From Alternaria dauci (taxonomy: Eukaryota > Ascomycota > Dothideomycetes > Pleosporales > Pleosporaceae): a stretch of 64,000 bases of DNA. Location of the stretch: the NCBI RefSeq assembly GCF_042100115.1, contig NC_091272.1:3596001-3660000 (forward strand), in the 5' to 3' direction. A program made the translations under genes and the position numbers. Positions 47,301 to 57,572 of this stretch are shown here, piece by piece (position 1 is the first letter of the stretch; the number at the start of each line of letters is the position of its first letter). The notes beneath the pieces are model-generated. The model was not told where the DNA came from and made no database searches. It was given only the letters and a program-made list of their open reading frames with translations.

Positions 47301-47633
47301 CCGGAGGAAGGCACGCTCGAATTCGGTGAGAACGAGCTTGAGCACCTCCTCGAAAGAGTCGGGGTCCTCGCCCTCCTCTACCTCCTTCGCAACAAAACCA
47401 AGGTATCGTGCCACCAGCTCCGCTACCGACGACGGCTCATCGTCTAGAGCGAGCTCGTCGGTTGGCTCGGGAAGCGTCGACTTGAACGTGTCCCTCAGTT
47501 GTTGTGCATTGAAGTGGAGGGCAGTGGGGATGAGGAGCGTGTATTCGAGCGAGCCGTGCGAGAGGATGAGCGGGCGCAGGTTTGCAGCAGAGCGGGGCGT
47601 GGAGATGCCCGTCTGCTGGCCGGAACCGTACAT
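41323..47633 (-). CDS. FAS1: fatty-acid synthase subunit beta
   Basis: Cytosolic type-I FAS subunit with acetyltransferase, enoyl reductase, dehydratase and malonyl/palmitoyl transferase activities; six copies assemble with six alpha subunits. 2086 aa from exons 47633-42458 and 42407-41323 (50-nt intron, GTAAGT..AACAG), the expected full length. Start at MYGSGQQTG (47633); 14 upstream in-frame codons are leader. Seen: acetyltransferase [11 protein letters not shown] near residue 283, the FMN-type enoyl reductase region ([23 protein letters not shown]), the hot-dog dehydratase domains ([13 protein letters not shown] [11 protein letters not shown]), and the transferase Ser in [12 protein letters not shown] near residue 1830, with [12 protein letters not shown] before the intron. 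Complete and uninterrupted, so this is the housekeeping copy rather than a metabolite-cluster FAS. Confidence 0.97.
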
Positions 47634-48918
47634 GGTGTGTGTGTGTGGGATTATCGGAGTCCTATGTAATGGCAATGGTAAGCCGGGTGCTCAGAGAGGA
47701 TTTGGAGGTGAGTGCAGAGCAGCGGAAGGCGCATACCTTGGACAGATTATACGTTTGGAAGGAACGACAAGGACGGGAAGGAGTGTCTGGGCAGTGTGAG
47801 CTCTTGTCTGGAGTCTCGCCATGGTGGGGGAGGCGCCATGGCGGCAATGCAACGAGCAAGAGACGTGTGGAGGGAACAGGTGTCCCCAAGCTCTCGCAAG
47901 AACCACTCGATGCGTACCTCTTCACTCAGACAGAAGCTAATCTGGCTGATGTGCGTGGGATGTGGCCCGTAGTAGTATGAACCGTATAGCAACTCCCTTG
48001 CTATGTGCGGTGCGGTGTGCGAGGGGCGTAGAGAGAAAGACCGCAGGCAACAGGATTACAAAGGGCCCCAGGGTATAAGAAAGTAATCAGAGGGGGACTG
48101 CTTAGTGCAATTGGGCGGGGAGGAGGTGAGGAATGAGTCGGAAGCGGTGCGCTGGCGTGGTTATGTTCGCGCCGAGTTGGTCGACTTTTTCGACGAGGGA
48201 GCTCAGATTTGGCCCGCATATCATGGGTCACTAGCGCCGGCAGGGGTCTGCGGTATGCTCCTACACAAATGCTGGGGCAGAGCACTCAACAACTCGGGTG
48301 CCGATACGCTTATCCGCACTCTCGCAGCTGTTGAGGACACGGTGGACCAGACAAGCATCCTCCAATTGCGTTTACCCATCCGCGCCCAAGTCCAACCAGA
48401 ATCACCTCGTGTCTTGGTGGCTGCCGTTGCACCACTCGCAAGCCCATCTCTTCCGGGCGAGATTAGTTCGTTGAGCACCGGCCAAAGCAGTAACGAGCTG
48501 CAGTCGCAGGGGTCCGGAATTTTAGTACCGCCAGTCCGCGGCGGGAGAATTCCTCAACGCCCTGCCATAGCACCGCAAGCCGTTGTCCTGTCCAACAAGA
48601 GATAAACAGCCAATGCGTTGCATGTCTTCTTCCTGCAACACCCGTTGACCACTCACTCCACTTCTTTTGAGAGAAAAAAAAAAGCACAAGTCGTTCGCGG
48701 GGGAGACAAGTCACCCCTCCCGGACCCTTGAATCGCTCGAGTGCTCTCACCGCACTATACACTACCCACCCACCTAATAGCGCGTCTTCTTCCTGGCACC
48801 TTCTCCCTCCTTAGACCCACAATACCCTCCTTCTATTTTGTAATAGAGATACCCATTGAGCTCCGTCGAGCCTCAACCCACCCTCCTTTCCGCCCATTGC
48901 TCCCTCTGTTACCTCATC
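47634..48918. promoter_or_regulatory. bidirectional promoter of the FAS1/FAS2 pair
   Basis: 1285 bp between the two divergent FAS start codons. No coding gene is convincing here; the frame 48105-48605 (+) is discounted. Contains an A-rich tract near 48672, a CCAAT element at about 48611 and CT-rich leader sequence before 48919. Co-regulation of both subunits by this region is inferred from layout and the fixed 1:1 subunit ratio. Confidence 0.55.
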
Positions 48919-51900
48919 ATGCGTCCCGAGGTCGAGCAGGAGCTTTCGCACACGCTGCTCATTGAGCTGCTCGCATACCAATTCGCCTCGCCCGTGAGGT
49001 GGATTGAGACGCAGGATGTCGTCCTCGGCGAGAAGACGACGGAACGCATCGTCGAAATAGGCCCCGCAGACACGCTCGGTGTCATGGCGAAGCGCACACT
49101 CGCCAGCAAATACGAAGGACACGATGCGGCGCGGTCGCTGCAGCGTCAAATTCTGTGCTACAACAAGGACGCCAAGGACATCTACTACGATGTAGACCCG
49201 ATAGAGGAGGAACCAGAGACTCCAGCTGCGAGCAGCGGGGGTGCTTCATCAGCGTCCTCGTCTGCACCCGCCGCTTCAGCGCCTGCCGCCGCCGCTGCAG
49301 CACCACCTCCACCAAGTGCTGGACCTGCAGCCCAGGTGCCAGATGCGCCAGTCACAGCCACCGACATTGTCCGGACATTGGTGGCCCAGAAGCTCAAGAA
49401 GCCCCTCGTGGACATTCCGCTGAGCAAGGCCATCAAGGATTTAGTCGGAGGTAAGTCAATTGCATACACACAGCAAAAACTGTAACTAACAAGCTTACAG
49501 GCAAGTCCACCCTCCAAAACGAGATCCTCGGAGACCTGGGCAAGGAGTTTGGCTCGACTCCCGAAAAGCCCGAAGATACCCCTCTCGACGAGCTCGGTGC
49601 TGCGATGCAGGCTACATTCAACGGTCAGCTGGGAAAGCAGTCCTCCTCTCTCATTGCCCGCATGGTGTCAGCCAAGATGCCTGGTGGCTTCAACATCACA
49701 GCTGTGCGAAAGCACCTCGAGACAAGATGGGGTCTGGCGCAGGGACGGCAAGACGGCGTTTTGCTGCTCGCCATCACCAACGAGCCAGCTGCACGTCTCG
49801 GCTCAGAAGTCGACGGCAAGGCTTTCTTGGACGAGCAGGCGAACAAGTACGCGGGCATCGCCGGAATCAGCTTGTCTGCCCCTACAGCCGGCGGCGACGC
49901 TGGTGGTTCGGGCGGCGGCATGATGATGGACCCCGCGGCCATCGATGCGCTCACCAAGGACCAACGCCAACTCTTCAAGCAGCAGCTTGAGCTTTTTGCC
50001 CGATACCTCAAGATCGATCTTCGTGCGGGTGACAAGTCCTTTGTCGACTCGCAAAAGACGCAGTCTGCGCTCCAGGCTCAGCTTGATCTCTGGACTACCG
50101 AGCACGGCGAGTTTTACGCGTCCGGTATCGAGCCTCAGTTCACACCACTCAAGGCACGCGTCTACGACTCATCATGGAACTGGGCACGTCAGGACGCCCT
50201 CACCATGTACTACGACATCATCTTCGGCAAGCTCAAGGCGGTCGATCGTGAGATTGTCAGCCGTTGCATTGCCATCATGAATCGCTCGAATCCTCTCCTT
50301 CTCGATTTCATGCAGTACCACATGGATCACTGCCCCACTGAGCGTGGCGAGACATACGAGCTTGCAAAGGAGCTCGGTCAGCAGCTCATCGACAACTGCA
50401 AGGAGGTTCTGAACGCGGCTCCAGTCTACAAAGATGTCGCAGTACCCACCGCGCCACACCTCGAGATCGATGCCAAGGGCAACATGAACTATGAGGAAGC
50501 CCCAAGGCCGAGCGTTCGCAAGCTAGAGCACTACGTGCGCGAGATGGCTGAGGGTGGAAAGCTGTCCGAGTATGGCAACCGCACAAAGGTTCAGAACGAC
50601 CTGCAAAGAATCTACAAGCTTATCAAGCAGCAACACAAGCTTTCTAAGTCATCACAACTCCAAATCAAGAGCCTCTACAGCAACGTCATTCGTTCGCTAT
50701 CAATGAACGAGGGCCAAATCATGCCCCACGACAACGTCAAGGCTGTTGGAGGCAAGAGGGGCCGTAATGGTCGCGTCAATGGCTCTGCCAAGCAGGGCAA
50801 GGTTGAGACGATTCCCTTCCTACATCTGAAGAGGAAGGACGATCATGGCTGGGAGTACAGCAAGAAGCTCACTGGCGTTTATCTTGACTGCTTGGAGGAG
50901 GCTGCCAAGTCTGGTGTCACTTTCCAGGGCAAGTATGCTCTCATGACGGGTGCTGGTGCTGGCTCCATCGGTGCGCAAGTCCTTCAAGGTCTCATCAGCG
51001 GTGGTGCCAAGGTTGTTGTCACAACCTCCAGGTTCTCCCGCGAAGTCACCGAGTACTACCAGTCCATGTACTCGCGGTACGGCGCTCGCGGCTCTCAACT
51101 CATTGTTGTACCCTTCAACCAGGGTAGCAACCAGGATGTTGAGGCTCTGGTTGACTACATCTTCGACACCAAGAAGGGTCTTGGTTGGGACTTGGACCTC
51201 ATTGTTCCTTTTGCCGCCATTCCGGAGAACGGTCGCGAGATCGACAGCATTGACTCCAAGTCAGAGCTTGCTCACCGTATCATGTTGACCAACCTTCTGC
51301 GCATGCTTGGAGCTGTCAAGAAGCAAAAGCAGGCTTACGGTTACGAGACCCGTCCAGCACAAGTCATCCTGCCATTGTCTCCTAACCACGGAACCTTTGG
51401 TAACGACGGTCTCTACTCGGAGTCAAAGATGTCACTCGAGACTCTCTTCTCCAGGTGGCACTCAGAGAGCTGGGGTAACTACCTCACCATCTGCGGTGCT
51501 GTCATCGGTTGGACTCGTGGTACCGGTCTGATGGGTGCCAACAACATCGTTGCTGAGGGTATTGAGAAGTACGGTGTGCGCACCTTCTCTCAGCAGGAGA
51601 TGGCCTTCAATTTGCTTGGTCTCATGGCACCACCGATTGTCAACCTCTGCCAGGTCGAGCCTGTGTGGGCAGATCTCAACGGTGGCTTCCAGTACATTCC
51701 CAACCTGAAAGACCTCATGACCGACCTGCGCAAGGAACTCACTGAGACGAGTGACATCCGCAGGGCCGTCATCAAGGAGAACGCCATTGAGAACAAGGTT
51801 GTCAACGGCGAGGCCAGCGAGGCTCTGTACAAGAAAGCCACGGTCGAACCTCGAGCAAACATGAAGTTCAATTTCCCTAAGCTACCCGACTGGGATACTG

Positions 51901-54612
51901 AAGTCAAGCCTCTCAACGACAATTTAAAGGGCATGGTTGATCTTGAGAAGGTTGTCGTTGTTACTGGTTTTGCTGAGGTTGGGCCCTGGGGTAACTCCAG
52001 AACACGCTGGGAGATGGAAGCGTATGGCGAGTTCTCTCTCGAAGGATGTGTTGAGATGGCATGGATCATGGGTCTCATCAAGAACCACAACGGTCCTCTC
52101 AAGGGAAAGAGCTACTCCGGATGGGTAGACGCCAAGACTAACGAGCCGATCGATGACAAGGACGTCAAGCCCAAGTACGAGAAGTACATCCTTGAGCACG
52201 CCGGTATTCGTCTGATCGAGCCCGAACTCTTCAACGGCTACGATCCTAAGAAGAAGCAACTCATGCAGGAGATCCAGATTGAGGAGGACCTCGATCCATT
52301 CGAGGCTTCCAAAGAGACTGCTGAGGAGTTCAAGCTGGAGCATGGCGACAAGGTTGAGATCTTTGCGATCGAAGGCTCTGCCGAGTACACTGTTCGCATG
52401 AAGAAGGGTGCTACGCTCCTCCTGCCCAAAGCTCTACGCTTCGATCGTCTCGTTGCTGGCCAGGTCCCTACTGGCTGGGACGCCAAGAAGTATGGTGTGC
52501 CCGATGACATCATCTCTCAGGTCGACCCTGTAACACTCTTCGTACTTGTCTCTACTGCAGAGTGTCTGCTTGCCAGTGGTATCACTGACCCCTACGAGTT
52601 CTACAAGTATGTCCACATTTCTCAGGTCGGTAACTGCGTGGGTTCCGGTATTGGTGGTACTACCGCCCTTCGTGGAATGTACAAAGACCGCTTCATGGAC
52701 AAGCCAGTCCAGAAGGATATCCTGCAGGAGTCTTTCATCAACACTATGAGTGCCTGGGTCAACATGTTGCTCCTTTCATCTACCGGACCTATCAAGACTC
52801 CTGTCGGTGCTTGTGCCACTGCTGTTGAGTCTCTCGACATCGGTTACGATACCATTGTCGAAGGAAAGGCCCGTGTCTGCTTTGTTGGTGGTTTCGATGA
52901 CTTCCAGGAGGAAGGTTCGTATGAATTCGCCAACATGAAAGCTACCAGCAACGCCGAAGACGAGTTTGCTCATGGACGTACACCCAAGGAGATGTCTCGC
53001 CCTGCCACAACGACCAGAAATGGCTTTATGGAGTCGCAAGGTTGTGGTATGCAAGTCATCATGGACGCCAAACTGGCTCTCGACATGGGAGTTCCCATCT
53101 ACGGTATCCTTGGCTTCACTGCCACAGCGACCGACAAGATTGGTCGTTCCGTCCCTGCCCCAGGAAAGGGTGTGCTGACTACTGCGCGAGAGACCCCGTC
53201 CAAGTTTCCATCCCCACTCCTTGACATCAAGTACAGGAGACGACAGATGGACCTCCGACGCAAACAGATCAAGCAGTGGCAAGAGTCTGAACTCCTATAT
53301 CTCCAGGAGGAGGTTGCAGCGATGAAGGATGCCACTGGCGAGGATTTCGACGAGGCTGCTTATCTCGAGGAGCGTGCTTCCAATATCGAAATGGAGGCTA
53401 AGCGACAGGAGAAGGACGCACTAAACAGTCTGGGCAACAACTTCTGGAAACAGGACTCACGCATCGCTCCTCTTCGTGGTGCCCTTGCTACTTGGGGTCT
53501 TACCATCGACGATCTTGATGTCGCTTCTTTCCACGGTACTTCTACAATGGCGAACGACAAGAACGAATCCGATGTCATCAACCACCAGATGCGTCATCTT
53601 GGTCGTAAGAAGGGCAATGCGCTGCTAAGTATTTGGCAGAAGTACCTCACTGGTCACCCCAAGGGTGCTGCTGGTGCTTGGATGTTCAACGGTTGCTTGC
53701 AGGTGCTCAACTCTGGTCTCGTACCTGGCAACCCCAACGCCGACAACATCGATAAGACCATGGAACAGTTTGACTACATTGTTTACCCATCGCAGTCCAT
53801 CCAAACTGATGGTGTCAAGGCATTCTCCGTCACTTCATTCGGTTTCGGACAGAAGGGAAGTCAAGCTATCGGTATTCATCCCAGGTACCTCTTCGCCACG
53901 CTTGAGCACCACCAGTTCGCCGCCTACAAGCAGAAGGTTGAGGCTCGCCAAAAGAAGGCGTACCGATACTTCCACGATGGTCTTATCAACAACACCATGT
54001 TCCGCGCCAAGGACAAGGCACCATATGAGGATGAGAAGATGCAAGAGGTCTTCCTCAACCCGCAAGCGCGTGTCACAATGGACAAGAAGACCTCTACATA
54101 CAGTTATGCGAAGACCCCTGCTCCCAAGAAAGACAAGAAGGCGCAGGAGACGATGAACATGCTTGAACAGCTTACCAAGGCCACTGCTTCCGCCAACAGC
54201 AAAGTTGGTGTCGATGTTGAGAGTCTGAGTGCGCTGAACATTGAAAACGAGACCTTCATTGAACGCAACTTCACGGAGAAGGAGATCGCCTACTGCCAGA
54301 AGGCACCGAACCCTCAAGCAAGCTTCACTGGAAAGTGGTCAGCCAAGGAGGCTGTCTTCAAGTCGCTAGGCGTTAAGGGGCAAGGCGCCGGTGCTCCGCT
54401 GAAGGATATTGAGATCATCAACGACGAGTCGGGCGCGCCAACTGTCCAGGTATGTCCACTCTAGTACGCAATCTTAGAAGTATATACTAACATCTACGTA
54501 GCTCTATGGTCAGGCTCACGAAGAAGCTCAGCGCGTTGGTGTCAAGAGCATCAACATTAGCATCAGCCACTCTGACGACCAGGCTGTTTCAGTCGCGATT
54601 GCGCAATGTTAG
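48919..54612 (+). CDS. FAS2: fatty-acid synthase subunit alpha
   Basis: FAS alpha carries the acyl-carrier protein, ketoreductase, ketosynthase and phosphopantetheinyl transferase. 1863 aa from exons 48919-49450, 49501-54449 and 54502-54612. Start [14 protein letters not shown] matches the family N-terminus. An Ala/Pro/Ser-rich linker (~95-140) leads to the ACP: the attachment Ser is residue 180 in [12 protein letters not shown], and the first intron cuts the Gly codon two residues before it. The ketoreductase has a [10 protein letters not shown] nucleotide loop (~675), the ketosynthase Cys lies in GACATAVES (~1280), and the C-terminal transferase has VGVDVESLS and [11 protein letters not shown] (~1746-1810). 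Divergent from FAS beta. Complete and uninterrupted. Confidence 0.97.
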
Positions 54613-55701
54613 TTGTAGACTGGCAGTGATGAGTTCATATTAGTGACGATAGAGGCATAGTAGTATAGTTGGGCAGGAGAAGGAACGCAATTAGCCTGCG
54701 TGTTTGGGTCCCAGGCGCATAGTTTAGATGTGTTCATGACTCGCGGAGATTTATGAATTGTAATGCAAAAACATGTTCAAAATAACGTCACTCGACTTCG
54801 TTGTGTGATCATTACACATGTTGCTCGTTCCTCTTTTCCGCCTGCACAGTTTCCGATCGTTGTCTTGTCGTCCACCAGTGGAAAACGAGATAAGCTCAAC
54901 AAAAACCCCGCTCGCTCGCACAAAAGGGAAGTCGGGTGTTGTTGGGCAAGTCTGGTTACATCAGATAAGGCACCCCACTGTTAACCGTCTTACGCGGCTC
55001 GTCATGCAGTTGAGGCTGACCTGCAGCGGGTAGCTGCATACCTAGGTAGCTTGCATTTTGTTGAGCACAGCCCTCGAAGCTTAAAGAAAGTCGTTGGGAA
55101 GCGGGGGGGAGGGAGGGAAAACTGGGTGTTGGAGGTCGTGTTTCGGAAGTCAAAGTTTAATGGTGAGACGGAATTGTGTTACCGATGAGTGTGCATGGTG
55201 GGAGAGTGACGACATATCGTGTGATTTCGGTAGATACTGTGGGATGGTGCAGGTAGATGGCGTGATTTGTTGTAGTTTTGGCTTTGGCTTTTTCAAGGTT
55301 GGCTTTTGGGATGATGCGGTATGTGGCTGCGCTTGGTAATCACTCGGGAATTGATTGACCGTGGCTTTGTCTCATCTTAGCATTCCTTGGACACATGGGG
55401 TTCGATAAGGTATTTGTATTTGTGATAATCGGGTAAGCAATTGCGACTACTGTGGGAGGTCTTGTAACGCTGGAACGATTAGTCTTTCTTGGATGTAGAC
55501 TCGGGTGAAAGCTGACAACCCAATTACCGTACATACATACTCTTCAACGGCATTTGGGTGGTATCGGATTGTGTTTTGCTCTCGAATAAGTTTGGAGTTC
55601 TCTTTATCCGTCACTCACTACCTTTCCAGACTTTCGTACCGCTACTATACAACGCCCCGGCGCATTGTATAGCTATCGGTCTCTTTTCTTCTGGAGCTGG
55701 C
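54613..55701. other. intergenic region between FAS2 and the astacin gene
   Basis: 1.1 kb between convergent 3' ends. A G/T-rich segment at ~55085-55340 gives long frames on the plus strand but has biased composition, not coding character. No gene, repeat or RNA supported. Confidence 0.35.
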
Positions 55702-57007
55702 TCAAGTCTCTGCCTTATACGGGTAGACATGCTTGACCCATTTTATATCCTGATCAGATGGCCTTAGGTTTGGTGTCAACATCGTTAGTCCCTTGCTATG
55801 ATCCTCGTAGTCTATATAGACCTGGATGGGACAACGATTGGAAGATTTTTCGGACCCGTAATTGGGACATTGCGTTGTTGCCCCAGAGGAGCTTGGGTAG
55901 TGCATGACGCTTCCAATGTCGTAATAGTCGAGCGTAAAGAGGGGAAGGAGGTCTCCAGTAATGCCTTTGCTGAAATGGGCGCATAAGCAATCATACTTGA
56001 GCGCATACCTTATGTTACTGCATATGTTGGATTGGGTGACTTTGGGGTCGCCCTTGGCTTTGGCGCGTTCCCAGCACTGTGTCAGATCATTAATGGATAT
56101 TCGTCTTTGGACGTCTTGGGCTAAGTTTGCTCACCTCTTCGAAATCACTGATTCTCTCATACTCGACCTTGATATAAGTGTCTCGATCACTGCGCTGGTG
56201 TTCGTGTACCATACCTGCTTTTGTTAGTGCAAGAGTCGCAACTTATTCCTATATGGCACCTTACCCATCACATGACCGAATTCGCTGAATATGGACGTAA
56301 GAAGTCAATATATGTCCTACATTCAGTTTGTACAAGGACACTCACTGCAGAATGCAATGGAGACATTCGCCGTCTCCGATATGTAGTTGGTTTGCCCAGG
56401 GTCTCTCCTGGTTAGGTTGTAGACCTACATTAGCACTCCAGCCCATCTCGTCTCCGCCCCAATATATAGCCAGCGTTTCATGAGGTAAAGCTGAGTTCCA
56501 ATCGTCGGGATTCTTACTGTCTGACGTACAGTACACCGGTTTTCCCTCGCTGGTCAACTGCTCCTCGAAATTAATGGCGTGGCCAGATTCTTTGCCAGCA
56601 ACGCCGAGATAGCTGCAGGCTCATTGGTCAACTCCTACATGTTCGACCAGGTCGACATGTACTTGCGACATCCACGTCTTGATGCCACTGGATACAACTG
56701 GCAGGCTGGCCTCGCGCACCTCTTCAGTTCGATAGCAGTACGGTATGACAGCCTTGTTTTCCGCATTACGTGGCCACCTCACCGGAGCTCTACCGACAGG
56801 ACCAGCAAATATATCAGTCGCGCCTTGGCCGTTTTGACCAGGATGGGCCTGGGTCTCATCGAAATACTGCGCCCAACTGGTCGCCTTTGTACCATTCCCA
56901 AAATTGGGGAGAGTAATACTGCAGGAGAAAATTTCGTTGGGACCAGGCTTATGCCTGATCACACCAGCGCTCGCGAGGGCTACAAAACATAAGAGAATTG
57001 ATCGCAT
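55702..57007 (-). CDS. secreted astacin-type (M12A) zinc metalloprotease
   Basis: 347 aa assembled from six exons: 57007-56667, 56612-56346, 56284-56265, 56214-56135, 56076-56009 and 55969-55702; frames close exactly. Signal peptide MRSILLCFVALASAGV, then a short pro-part and RWPRNAENKAVIPYCY, the start of an astacin catalytic domain. The zinc site reads HEFGHVMGMVHEHQRSDRD (family HExxHxxGFxHExxRxDRD, with Met for Phe) and the Met-turn is SVMHYP in exon 6. Exon 3 has only 20 nt and, with the last two bases of exon 2, encodes the HExxH part. Intron 1 is best read as GC-AG (56613-56666, donor GCAAGT), which also removes an in-frame TGA; intron 5 is just 39 nt. The enzyme should act outside the cell. 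Confidence 0.85.
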
Positions 57008-57392
57008 CACGGTAGATCATAAGCCAATTGTGAGTTGAGGTGGAGGCAGGAGAAAATAAGGTAGAGAGGCGACACGCGTGGAGGTATTGTACATACTCAC
57101 GGGTAATACAAAAGCCTTGAACGGTGGAGGTGACCTAGCGGACTAAAAAGTGGCTAAGTGAGAGTGAAAAAAACGACGTAATGACACAGTTACACACAAG
57201 CAGGAGAAGAAGGATTCTTGATCGGATCTCACGATAGCGATCTCGAGATGCTCTTTTCTCTGTTCCACTTGCCGTTTATCAAACATCGTTGTCGGCTAAG
57301 ACATGGACATTGTAATGGAAAGGTAGTGCACGGTGCATCGAGCGATTGTTGTACTCAAGACATATTCCTTGACATGCCACTGTACAAGCCAT

Positions 57393-57572
57393 CTAGAAGT
57401 GGTTCTCCACCTCTTCGAGAACCAGAAGCCGACGCAAATGGATCTCCAGTCTGCTCGCATTGGCCATGCAGAACATAGAGTAGAGCATGACGACGAGGTG
57501 GATCGAGACGAAAGCACAGTATATCGAACACCCGATGGTCGATGCTAGCTTACCCCAGATAAAACGAGACAT
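57393..57572 (-). CDS. candidate small membrane protein (59 aa)
   Basis: From ATG 57572-57570: MSRFIWGKLASTIG then a hydrophobic run CSIYCAFVSIHLVVMLYSMFC. Codons favour C-ending forms as in real genes of this window (TTC GTC TCG ATC CAC CTC GTC GTC). It could also be an exon of a longer gene not resolved. No family recognised. Confidence 0.25.
   Translation of the reverse strand: MSRFIWGKLASTIGCSIYCAFVSIHLVVMLYSMFCMANASRLEIHLRRLLVLEEVENHF

Noticed and set aside
48105..48605. 166-codon plus-strand frame between the FAS genes
   Set aside because: Lies in the shared promoter, no recognisable family, codon use unlike the FAS genes.
41323..54612. FAS pair as part of a polyketide-toxin cluster
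   Set aside because: Both subunits are full-length housekeeping type and no polyketide synthase is in the window.
55094..55339. Gly/Cys/Trp-rich plus-strand frame after FAS2
   Set aside because: Arises from a G/T-rich tract; no signal peptide and no Cys pattern.
56610..56630. TGA in the astacin frame as a nonsense mutation
   Set aside because: A GC-AG intron in correct phase removes it and keeps the family pattern; pseudogene status is not needed.
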